Below are positions 48,326 to 59,086 of a stretch of 64,000 nucleotides of DNA, one piece after another. The DNA comes from Synchiropus splendidus (Eukaryota > Chordata > Actinopteri > Syngnathiformes > Callionymidae), in contig NC_071334.1 of assembly GCF_027744825.2 (NCBI RefSeq), forward strand, positions 4,483,437 to 4,547,436, in the 5' to 3' direction. Both the position numbers and the translations under genes were made by a program. The notes under the pieces are model-generated. The model ran no database searches, had not been told where the DNA came from, and was given only the letters and a program-made list of their open reading frames with translations. How positions within the stretch are numbered: the stretch's first letter is position 1; every line of letters begins with the position of its first letter.

Positions 48326-48925
48326 GGCTGTAAGAGACACCTAAAAAAGAAAATCCTCAAAATGGGCAGAAATGATGAGAACTGTTGTTCCCACTGCTAC
48401 TTTTCCATCCCTCAGACGATGAAAGCATTGTTGTTGTTGTATGTTGGGAGGTGTGGGATTGAAATATTCATTCATTGCCCGTCCAGGCAACATCAAAATT
48501 CACAAGTCAATAATTGCAAGCACTTGCACCAGCACACTGTACTAAGCTTTGTGGTTCTGGTTGCTGGTGTCGCACTTTGATGGTGCAGTAATGGGGATGT
48601 GGTCACCGTCAAGTGCCGCACCAGTCGGAACCTCACCTCAAGCTCAAAACCATCAGCAATCGTTCAGATCTCTAGCTTTTTCTTTGGGCTCTGGCCATGA
48701 TGTTTTTGGAATTTGGCAAAGGGCCTTGCACACCTCCCAAATTACCACGCATGTTGTGGTGACTCAAAATTGCAACATCATAGAATTTGATATTGCTCAC
48801 AGGTTTGTCAAAGGAAATGGTGATTCTCACTTTTTGGGGTCACATCGGTTTCATCTTGCTCATTTGTAGTTTAATGACACTGGATAGGTCAGGTACGCTG
48901 AACTTAAGGTAACTGTCGCCAATAG
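48326..48925. other. Intergenic stretch, no gene seen
   Basis: No recognisable element. A 106-codon frame (48549-48869) has no family resemblance. Confidence 0.45.
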
Positions 48926-49688
48926 TAATGTCATGACACAGTGTCCTGATTTTCAGAGACCACTAGGTGGTGATGTCACCTGTGAAATGTCTGGACTTCT
49001 GCTTCCTGGGAACCACCATCACTGAGGACCTCAAATGGGAGCCAACCATCAGGTCCCTCATCAGGAAGGCCCAGCAGAGAAAGTTCTTCTTGAGGCAGCT
49101 ACAAAAACTACGATGAAGTTGCTGGTTTAGTTCTACACAGCCACCATCCAGTCCATCCTCACCTCCTCTATCACCGTCTGGTGCAACAGCGCCACCTCCA
49201 GGGACAAGAGCAGACTGCAGCGCATCGTACGTTCTGCTGAGAAGGTGATGGTTGCAGCCTGCCACCTCTTCAGGACCTGTATGCCTCTAGGACCCAGAGA
49301 CGTGCAGGTCGGATCAGAGCCGACCCTTCTCACCCTGGTCATAGACTGTTTGTTCCCTCTGGCAGGAGGCTACGGTCCATCCAGACCAGAACCTCCCGTC
49401 ACAGGAACAGCTTCTTCCCCTCGGCCGTCAGACTGTTGAACTCGTGATCTTGTTATTTTATTTTATGTTATTATTTATTTACTTTTTGACTGTATGTTAT
49501 TCCAAAACACTTTCCTAGTTAGTGGGCTCTGCACTGACCATGGCAATAAATTTGATTCTGATTCTGATTCTGACTTCAACAACAAATTCATTGAAACCTC
49601 ACATCATTTCTAAACGAAGAGCGCCATCTAGAGGCCTCTGGAAATAAGGACCCTGCAATGTATCATGATACCTCATCTACCCATCACT
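48926..49688. mobile_element. FBC foldback element, copy 8, split by a LINE
   Basis: The left arm (tcatgacacagtgtcctgat, box CCACTAGGTGGTGAT at 48960-48974, mutated at GGC) ends at about 48986. The right part resumes at about 49573 (ttcattgaaacctcacatca, inverse box AGCGCCATCTAGAGG at 49620-49634) and ends intact in acctcatctacccatcact. The LINE inserted in or beside the loop. Confidence 0.75.
48987..49575 (+). mobile_element. L2/CR1-type LINE, RT C-terminus and 3' UTR
   Basis: Reads FLGTTITEDLKWEPTIRSLI, RKAQQRKFFLRQLQKLR, a stop, then in other frames SITVWCNSATSRDKSRLQRI and VRSAEKVMVAACHLFR, followed by a basic C-terminus. The 3' tail is (attctg)n at about 49555-49575. Same family as 30253-30890 (minus). 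5'-truncated and inserted into an FBC element, with at least two frame breaks. Confidence 0.85.
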
Positions 49689-50009
49689 CGCTCTCACCAT
49701 TAAGGTGATGCCCATCACTTCCCCAGAAGTTGGCATTTCTTTCAGTTTTCAGTGGCAGAGCTGGACTCAGGACTCAAGAGAGTAGTGTGTTATAATTTAA
49801 AATAAGCCATTTTCTGTGGGGATGGAATTTAGGGGACTGTATTTAGTCTTGCTACATTTTGTGCTTTACTCCCTGAAAGCAAACTATCATCCGACTGATC
49901 AGGCAAGTGCTTGCAACCTTCTTTTTTAGTCTGAATTCTTCGTCATTGTCAATCTTTCACTTCAACTTGTGCGAGCACAGAGCCTAAAATTGCGCTGAAA
50001 CTCATCATA

Positions 50010-50235
50010 GTGATAGTGGTAGATAAGGTTTCATGACACAGTATTGAAGGGTTGATGAGGTTTCAGGATTTTCAGAGGCCACCAGATGGCGCTGTCTGCT
50101 GTAAACACTATTAACAACTAATTCAATGAAACATCACATCATTTCTAAATCAAGATCGCCATCTAGTGGCCTCTGAAACTTAGAACACAGTTTCATCAAC
50201 CCTGAATTACTGTTTCATGACACCTCATCTATCGG
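50010..50235. mobile_element. FBC foldback element, copy 9, full length
   Basis: Left outer arm tggtagataaggtttcatga and inner gggttgatgaggtttcagg, with box CCACCAGATGGCGCT at 50079-50093 (full match). Right arm inverse box ATCGCCATCTAGTGG at 50155-50169 (one mismatch), then tcatcaaccctgaattactg and ttcatgacacctcatctatc. Both outer and inner arm repeats are present. Confidence 0.8.
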
Positions 50236-51626
50236 TTACGACTCAACACTCATTGGGAAATGATGTATATCCCACAGTATTTTTGCAGTCGTGGGGTTTA
50301 GATGTCGTACATGGTGCATTCAGATGAATTCATGGTGAAAGTTGAATGATCATAGTGAGGGAGGGCTCTCTATGAACCATGATGTTTGCTGATGATGTAG
50401 TCACCACAGGGAAAGTGAAGATGAGTCCGAGGAGAATCTTATGGGAGGCTTATTGGTGTGACATACTTTATTAAAAAACAACTAGCAGTTTATTCAAAAA
50501 AAAAAAAAAAGAAGAATGAAAACATTCTCTAGATGTAAAATGCGTATCAGGCCGTATTCATTTCTCAGTTCATCATCATTTAATGTGCGGAAATGTTGCT
50601 TTGAATGAAAGGATGGTTCCATAAAAAAGCAAGAACAATACTGACCACACTCCCAAACTGTCCTTGTGCTCTTGGGAATCATTTATTACCGTCTCCTGAC
50701 CTGTAGGCAAATGGCAGTTGCTTTCATTTTCATTCATATAGAGCCTCCTTCCTAGTCACCAAGGTCATCAATGATCGAACTCCTTTCGCAAGTTTCCAGC
50801 CGCCTCCGTTTCTGTCCTCCTTCCATCTCTCCCCTTCACCCTTCCTCCCCCCTCCAACTCGCCCTCCTTGGCCTGATGGCCCCATGAATCATCCCGTCTT
50901 CCCCATCGAACTGCCCGACGCCTCCTTCTCACCACGGCCAACCCCACTTCCCCAATCCTTCTTCATTCGTGCTAACAATTTGGTAATGAAATATTGATTT
51001 TTAGTTAGATTCAAATGGATGTTATTAACTTTGCATTGATAAATCGCTGCCCTCTCTTTCTCTTTGAGCTCGGCCTCTGTGTTTTGGAGGAGCCTCTGGT
51101 AGTAACACCTGATTCACGATAAAGGACTGATTTGCTACGTGACCTACAGTCCTCCGCACCCGCGAGCACACACACACACACACACACGCACACACGCACA
51201 CACACAATCCAGTTGTGTTAAAAGCTGCGAATGTATACTTATTACCTCCAGAGACTCAATGACAGTGGCTTAAACAATATTTTATCGAATGTTGTGGAGT
51301 CAGATGAAGTGGCCTTTTCAGAGTGACTCATGCATGGCATTGCAACGTCCCCTTGCGCTGGAGCACACATGATTACTCTATCAGCGTAGAATGAGATGCC
51401 GCTCGCCAGCGACTGATCAAAGCCATCTGGTTCTGTCACAACAAAAGGAACAATCTACAGTAGTTCTGCCTTAATGCAGTTGCTGAAGGACTCCAAGATC
51501 AAACCAGTGACCTTCCAATTACTAGCTAGACACTCGACCTCCTGAGCAATGGAGGCAATGTAAAAGGGCAATTTACTCATGAGAAGGAATCAGTTGTTCG
51601 CCACCTTGAACAACTCAACGCATTAG
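50236..51626. other. Intergenic with A-run and (CA)n
   Basis: A14-15 near 50497; (CA)n with CG interruptions at 51168-51206. CT-rich section at 50800-50960. No gene seen. Confidence 0.5.
51168..51206. repeat. (CA)n microsatellite
   Basis: CA repeat with a few ACG interruptions. Confidence 0.9.
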
Positions 51627-51720
51627 AATCAGAATCAGCTTTAGTGCCGTGGTCACTGAGGATCCAACCCACGAGGAAAGAGCTTTGGAATAACGTGCTG
51701 TCATGAAGAAAAACATGATC
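51627..51720 (-). mobile_element. L2/CR1-type LINE 3' end (minus strand)
   Basis: agaatcagaatcagctttag and tgccgtggtcactgaggatc are the reverse of the 3' tail seen at 49520-49575 and match 30253-30310. Strongly 5'-truncated, no ORF. Confidence 0.65.
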
Positions 51721-51789
51721 AAATAACCCACAAACAACAAGGGCTGATCACGAATCAACATCAAGAAAAGGAGGATAAAATTGAACCTG

Positions 51790-52245
51790 CGGCGAGCGGA
51801 CAACAAGCTTCAGGGGCAGTTAAATTTTCTAAAGGGCCACATTTGAAACTGTAACAGTTGTGAGGGGCCACCATAAAAAAAAAAGACAGTGATGACGACA
51901 AAACATGACGGAAAAATATCCAAAATACATACTTAAGTAACAAGGACACAATGAACCTAAAAAGATTCAATGTAAGGCAATTTATTTCAAAATATATTTT
52001 CAATATTCCTTCAATGTATTTTGGGGAACATGAAAAACACACAAAAATGGCCAATGAGAAGAAGAAAAATTAAAACAAAAACATGCTATATTAACTGCTG
52101 AAGTGGTGGTGTTGAGTAAAAAAAAAAGAAAAATTGTAACATATCAGTTATAGGTTTAGTCAGACGTTAAACGGGCCACAAAAATAGAGGCATCGGGCAG
52201 CATATGGCCCCCGGGCCACACTATGCCCAGGTCTGTTGTACGCTG
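51790..52245 (-). mobile_element. hAT-like non-autonomous element, copy B
   Basis: Inverted relative to 19785-20300. The terminal words tctaaagggccacatttgaa and aacagttgtgaggggccacc correspond to that copy's right end, and catatggcccccgggccaca with atgcccaggtctg to its left end. No transposase. Class inferred from terminal style. Confidence 0.5.
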
Positions 52246-53755
52246 AAGTAGTCATTCTACATGTTATGTGTTACCTGTATGTGATGTTTGTGTGTTGAAT
52301 TAACCCTTTCATATAGGCTGTTACTTTGCATCCTCACTTGACTTCATTATGCTGTCAGCACTGTTTCAGTCCCACCTTTATCCGCGACTACCAAATCATT
52401 TTACCGGACCAATGCTGATAATTCATCATCATGGCAGAGGTAAGAGTTCATACTGAATGATCTAAGAAGAGAAAGTATGAATCTGACAGAGAAATAGGTG
52501 AGAGCAGGGTCAACTTCGGAGTTGCATTTAGACCCAGGCGAGAACTGAGGATGACTGAAGACTTCAGATGCTGAAATGTCTGTGTTTGTACTGGATTTTG
52601 TGTTTACCTTGTATTAGGACTTAGGGAACATGTTTTTCAGACGCTTACAAACGTTACAAAAGTCATTTTAGTGTGTATTGTAGCGTAAATAAGGACAAAG
52701 ATACCTGTATGTAGATAAAGCTAGCCAAACGGGTTAGCTCTGACATTAGCCACTAGCAGCTAACATCTGCGGTGGTCTATCTATTTCTACGATGGAATCT
52801 CACAAGATCAAACACATTTAAACAAAGTGGAAACATCGTAACAAATGGATCGTATGTAACACATCATGGAAGTGGAGCTGACCATGATGGTCTCCTGCCT
52901 GTTTTTTTATGGAAGAGAGGCAGGCCATGCAGATAGGAGACAGATTTACATGTGGGTTTACTGGTGTTTTTTGTGTGGTCCAGGGCACGAGTCAAAGTGG
53001 ACCAGAAAATATCCATCCATTTTGTTTCTTATTTTTGGTCTCATGGACCGACCAGGAGGGGCAGAGACTTTAGCCTCCAATCGAAAGTGCGTATAGCAAC
53101 TTCACGTTTGAAAAAGCCACCCATGTAAATATACCTAGATAGCAATAAGGCTCGACGCTGAAATGTATGAGTGGAAAAAATGCAATGCGTTGAGGGTAAA
53201 CTGGAGAGTCTGTTTACTGCTGTTGCTAGCAGTCGGCACTGTTGAAGTTCAGCTGTTTTATTAACTACCACACATACAAAAATAAATGAATAAATACAAC
53301 CAAAAAATACTAAAAACAAACAGCAGTAACATCCGTGAATTTAAATTAAATTAGCCCAAAAAAGTGTGGATATCAATAATAGCGACTTATAGCAAAATAG
53401 CAACTATTTCAGTCCACGTCGAGATACCTTTGAACAACTTGCAGATGTGCAATTTTTGTAGCTAACCAAGTGCACATGCCCTCAGCAGATCAACGTCCCT
53501 GGGTGGGAGGTTGGCACTTGTAATACTGATAAAGTATAAATGGCCCTGGATTGATTTGACGCCACCATCACCATCATCATCACAAATGAATATAATTCAC
53601 TCACGTATCACCCTGATGCGATAAACTAAAAAGGAAGTCACTTCGACTGGTGGTCAATATCACGGCTCAAACTTCACCTCAAATGTCCATATCTCAGACA
53701 AAAGTATCTGTAAATTTGAAACTGTCCATCTCTCCCTCCCTGTCGCGCACACACA

Positions 53756-53799
<44 letters not shown>

Positions 53800-55296
53800 G
53801 TTGCTAGCCCCATCCATATCCAGTATTAAAACTGGCTCTATGACACAAGATGGACGTGGTGGACAGGCAGGGCCCAGGGGACACCACCGGGGTTGCATTG
53901 GATGCGTCCGTTACTGGAAGGACCATTTACATTTCTCTCTGCGTGTTTTTGCCTGACAGCGACACAATTTCCTGTTCCGTCTGGCGAGCTCCTGACTGCG
54001 AGCTGGGGACTGAAATGTAATCTCTTGGTCTCACTCTGCGCTCGGTCGGCCTCCCCCGTGTATTAGCCCACCAAAAACCTTGAACTCTACTTGGGTAATC
54101 TTTTATTCCAGGGACCTGCTGTTTTTTAGCCGCGGAAACAGTGGCCTCCTATAAAACACCCTGACTAATATCTTGACCATGAGATTACTTCTCAGGCCAG
54201 AGGAGGGATTAAGTGTCGCGCAGTCGTCGTCCTCCTGCAACTCCGCGTGACCCTACACGTGGGTGTACCTTCAAATATATCTGCCGTCATGCATGGGATG
54301 GCGGATTGCTAAGAAGATAATAACCAGGAGCCAATACTTCCAGGATTGTGACTGGAAAATATTTGAGGTCACGTTGGTTGTAAACTTCTCTATTGGTCTA
54401 TAGTTGCAAGGAAACTGTGCCTCACTGCGCTAAACTGACTGACAGGTGATTTCACAGGTGCGATTCGATGTGATAGTAAATAAAAGGATTGAAATGAATT
54501 GAATAAGTATCACCACATGTACGGTTCCATACCTCTCAAAACTACTTCCATTACAATTCAGAAGGAGAGTCTGAACCTACCTAGCAGTCGACAGAATAAT
54601 TTTGGACTTTAGTCAACATCTTTTTTTCCAAACAGAAAGCAATAAAGGGCCAAAAGAAACCGTTTAATGATGATGTAAACTTTAATAATTGAAGCCCTCG
54701 TGTTACAATATCATCATCTCCCAAATGCATGTATGGGCTTGTTCTTTTTTTAAGCATTATCATTCGAAAAAAAGAATTAAAACAGTCATGTTTTAAGTTC
54801 CAGGTCTCACTCAGCTTCTTGTCAATTTTGTTTTTAATAACTAATTTTCCGTAAGGTGGTCAGTATATAGTATGCTGATATAATTCTGGGATGACTTCAA
54901 CACTGGGATTTCAAGTGAATGAAAATTCGCTCTAGCAATTTAAATCATCCCAAAGAATGTGTTCTTCTGAGAAATGTTAATAGGGGTTGGATTCAATTGA
55001 AAAAAGAAATCTAAATGAATCACAGGTTAATTGTATAAGAATATTTGCTCCAAGAAGCCACATTTTTCAAGTTGAATGAATTCGGTATATTAAAATAAAA
55101 TATTGTTTATTTTGCATCAGTTTGCCAACAGCACAATAAATCACCATGGTGGCTATATTCAAGTTTTTATATCACCTTATTTCAACTAAAGCTCTTTTAA
55201 TGTCTTGGAAATATTTGTATAAGAATTTCAATGTTATAAGAATGTCAAGTCCATTCAGAGTCGTGGAAACCCTGGTCATTGTGTAGTGAAAAACCT
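52246..55296. other. Long intergenic stretch, no gene seen
   Basis: (CA)n at 53746-53794; a possible conserved block at 53930-54300 (GC-balanced, no repeats); AT-rich from 54460 on. No coding resemblance. Confidence 0.45.
53746..53794. repeat. (CA)n microsatellite
   Basis: About 23 CA units with one CCC interruption and a terminal ACG. Confidence 0.95.
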
Positions 55297-55342
55297 CCCT
55301 GAACCAAAGCAAACAGCTGCTTTTGTTTGCTTTGGTTCAGGG
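55297..55342. repeat. Perfect 18-bp inverted repeat (hairpin)
   Basis: Arms ccctgaaccaaagcaaac (55297-55314) and gtttgctttggttcaggg (55325-55342) are exact complements around a 10-nt loop. The right arm is the beginning of repeat X; copy 1 of repeat X at 46884 lacks the left arm. Confidence 0.9.
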
Positions 55343-55477
55343 ATGATTCCTCCATGTTTGTTGTTGTTGTTATCATCCTAGCTGCCACGTGTCTGCTGCA
55401 TCAGTGGGATCAGTGGAGCAGGAACTCCTGCACTGACAAAGGTTCCCTGTTGTCTTCAGAGCAAACTGTTCCATTAC
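55319..55477 (+). repeat. Unnamed dispersed repeat X, copy 2
   Basis: Near-identical to 46884-47046 over about 150 bp, including a gttgttgttgtt run and a 3' attaaattaaa tail. See copy 1. Confidence 0.75.
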
Positions 55478-57903
55478 ATTAAATTAAATTTTGAACACAT
55501 TTTTTGGTTGTAATTAAGTCTCACCACTAGTTGTTAAACATGCTGTGACGGTTAGAAAAGGCAGGAGACATGAGTGCAGACCAACCGACAGAATCTTTAA
55601 GGATAAATCCTTCATGTGTCTTCGTGGTGATCGAGGGGGTGACGGTGAGCTTCTCTGTGGTGTGTGGTCCCAAGAGTGAGGTGGCTGGTGGAGGAGACAG
55701 GACGGAGATCTTGAGGTGTGGAGGCAAAGTAGCGGCGCAGGTGACAAACCATTACTGGTTTACGATCAGGCGACCGGGTCTTGTAGTGTCACGCAATTGG
55801 TGGCAGGTGATGGTGGTGATGAACAGGGCAGAGTTGTGAGGCAAGCATTGTGCAGGTCTATATTCATGGTGATAGAGTCTGAATTTAGAGAAGTTTTGGG
55901 AGGTTGTAGCTGACACAGCACCGCTGGGGCCCTCGTCCTGTCTTGGCCCTTGAAAGTCTCCTTCTGCTGCTTCTTTTTGAGTGTGTTCGCCTGCTCATAG
56001 CCGTGAGCACAAACATTCACACCTGCCACCAACATTGTGACCAGGTCTTGCGTGTCGATCGCCACCCTTCAGCTTCTACAGATTCTTAGCCAACTATCTT
56101 TGATGAATATTTTCGGCTTCAATGGAAATCTAATCCATGAGTATTTCACTTGTGTATTCTTATATTTTTGCTTGGTACAAGGGCTTGCACCTGGAAATAG
56201 TCAGCATGTTGCTACCATGATGTTGCAGCTGGTCTTGCTACATGACTGAAGTCAGTGCTAGTGATCCCACCATTCCTCATGAGGTGTGAGGTGGAAAATG
56301 ACTGTTAGTTAACCTGGTCAAGACTTCGCAAGAATGCATTGTGAAACAGGATGCAGTAAATGAGTATTCAAGGCTTCTTCTTCAAAGCAATCTTATCTTC
56401 AGTTGGACTTTTGGTCTTCACTATATTCAATTTCTTCACTATTCCTCACTATAAAACTCAATACCTTAGTTTCTTCTGACCGTTCAGTGTCTTTCCGATT
56501 TCCCTTTGACTGGTCACTTTTATTGATTTGGAGCAGTAGGTGATATGAAACTTTGAACTGTGAGAAGGGAGGAGTGAACTTATATAAAAAGGAAAAAGTG
56601 AAAAAAGTGCTCTTTGTCTTCCATTGTACCTCACATTCTGTGTGCTACTCTGTGAAGACCCAGCGCCGCCTTAAATAAGACTAGTCAGATTCAACGTTTG
56701 TCCTTAAAAGAACAGTCGTCCCAGAAGTGACATGAACCAAACGTCCCTTAATATGCTCAAAAATACTGATTTTGACAGTGGCCATTTACAGGAAGTCAGT
56801 TGATGAAAGCGAATTTACCTAGCGATAAATAGTTAAATGGCCACAGACCACCAACTATCACTGTAATGACAACTGAAAACACTCCTCACAGTTTTGAAGC
56901 ACCAAGAAATGTCCTCCTTTTCCCCACAGTCCTGCTACATTGTGGCCATCTTGTTCAAGCGCCTCTGTTTCACTTCATATTCTCTCACATCCAAAACATA
57001 TTATCATGAAAATGCTTTTTTTTTCAGATGGGCTCCAATGTGTTTCAGCAAATGATCTGTTAAATGACTGAGAAGAAGGGCAAAAAGTGGAGTTGCAAAA
57101 CTGTGAAAGTCTCGGTCCGGACAGATGGATGGATTTTTTTTTTTTTTTTCGTGTAAAACATCCGCGTCGTCGTCATCCATGTCCGCTCAATTCGTAGGGG
57201 ACCCGCTGCTCAAGGGGAGGATGATGTCTTCGTTCCACAGAGAGATTGCCTGCAGGGACCGCGCTCTCGACGGCAACACAGCCGTAAACAGCAGCACAAC
57301 AATGATCCACCGTCGACGCTATCAATAGCTCCTCTTTATCTGGCTGCGTTTGGTTCTTGGGATTTGGTGGTGCATCCCTGCTCAATTATCTCCAAAAATG
57401 TAACGTACACGCATGTTTATTTCCTCCGTTTGAAACTTGATAGACACAGCGTTTTTAATATTCAACCCGTATTTATCAACCAAGCAGGCATTGAGAGGCT
57501 ACCAATTATTCGCCGTCCGACTGTTGGAGATGGTTATCTCGGTGAGGGACGTGGTTCATCCCCCGCCACCAGGAAGTGGCGTATTGATTGGCCATCAGGG
57601 AGCTAATAACACAAGGTTATCTACATGTAGCATGAGACAGTCTTGCTACTTAATACAGAGCAGCTATCTTGATTTAATATGTCCATACAGGCCAGTGCCT
57701 GGGAGCAGATGAAGGGGTGCGCGTGTTCCAAAACCTAACTGAGGTCACCCCATCGTAAAACTGTTGGAAAGGAAATATATTGTTCTGCCACGTCTGTTGT
57801 ACTGAGACTCCAGCGTGGCATTGATCACCAGGTCATCTGGATGCGGTTCTTTTTAATACGTATCAGTCATTGTGGTCTGACCATCTGTCTGGTACTCAGA
57901 CGC
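55478..57903. other. Long intergenic stretch; possible conserved block at about 57140-57720
   Basis: No gene seen. 55540-56060 has several open frames of 60-100 codons on both strands with no recognisable domain; it may be an unclassified repeat (ctgtgacggttagaaaagg at its left). 57140-57720 is repeat-free with enhancer-like texture. Confidence 0.35.
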
Positions 57904-58125
57904 AGTGATGGGCAGATGAGGTATCATGAAACAGTACTGCAGGGTTGATGAAACAGTGTCCTCATTTTCAGAGGCCACTAGATGGCGCTCTTGGTTTAGA
58001 AATAAGTCCAAACATTTTACAGCTGACAGCGCCATCTGGTGGTCTCTGAAAATCATGACACTGTTTCATGAAACCTCATCAACCCTTCAGTACTGTGTCA
58101 CGAAACCTTGTGTCCACCCATCACT
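57904..58125. mobile_element. FBC foldback element, copy 10, best full-length copy
   Basis: Runs from agtgatgggcagatgaggta to ...gtccacccatcact, flanked on both sides by ACGC (57900-57903 and 58126-58129), a candidate 4-bp target duplication. Arm order: outer catgaaacagtactgcaggg, inner ttgatgaaacagtgtcc, then box CCACTAGATGGCGCT at 57975-57989. The right arm has inverse box AGCGCCATCTGGTGG at 58028-58042, then the mirrored inner and outer arms. Both boxes match the CTCF consensus fully. Each arm contains the palindrome TTTCATGAAA or a close variant. Confidence 0.85.
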
Positions 58126-58422
58126 ACGCAGAGGTACTGAGACAATATGACAGCTGTATCTACTCAGTGGCATCCAGTCATGAAACAAATAGAACCTTTC
58201 CAAAAAACTCACTTTCACACTGTTGGAACTTTGTAGTTCTAAGTGTCATTTGCACAAACCATTTCTTTTGAAGAACCATTCTCCCCACAGAGTCTTTATG
58301 TGCACGGACACAGGGGCCGATGCCTTACTACCGGGTCACTGAGACACTTTATAAAAGTGAGCAATGTGGCAGAGAGAACTTTTCAACTACGTGTAAGCTC
58401 AGTGACAAAATGGACGCACAAT
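58126..58422. other. Short intergenic stretch, no gene seen
   Basis: No recognisable element. Confidence 0.5.
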
Positions 58423-59086
58423 TGTCATGGCTATCTGAAGGTTAGACCCAGGTGCGATGTGTGCTGGAGGACAGACGGGACGGAGATGAGGTTAAATTCA
58501 ATAAGTTAATGAACAAGACAAGGTTTTACACAGACGAACAGGAACGAGGAACGAAAGCCACCGGAACCAGAACATGGAGCAGGAAGTACACGAAAGGGCT
58601 GGGGGAAAACCTGGAACAAAAGAGAGGCGAATTACAATCAAGTCTAATAAAACGGGGACAACACAAACGCACTCGGAGATTACTTGTGAGGCCTATTTAA
58701 CATAAAGTGCTCGGTGGTGGAAAACACACACGAGGAAATGACTATATCAATGAGAAAGCAAAAAGTGAGATCTACAAAATACTCACACGCGGAAATCTAC
58801 TGGAGAATGAAAATGAAAGCAGAGGCGAAGTGAGAAGAAATGAGAACTAAGGAAGTGGCTGAAAGGGAAATTAAGCGGGCAAGAATATTCAAAGGAGCTT
58901 AAACAAGAGAGAAGTCGTGGGAGAGTTTACCATTAGGAACGTGAAGAAACCATCTGGCGACATAAGCTGGCCTCCGTGGAAAGTGTACCAAATGCACGCC
59001 AGCTGCAACGGAAACGGAGCAATAAACGCATGGAAAAACGCGGACAAGACAATAACAATACAGACATGGAGGAAGCGGACATGACA
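58423..59086 (-). mobile_element. Solo-LTR-like element (TGTCATG family, subfamily B)
   Basis: Runs from TGTCATGG to ACATGACA, inverted termini. Flanks acaat and acaac are a possible 5-bp target duplication with one mismatch. Contains gacccaggtgcgatgtgtgc near the left end and gaagaaaccatctggcgaca near the right, matching 8422-8993. Non-coding. Confidence 0.6.
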
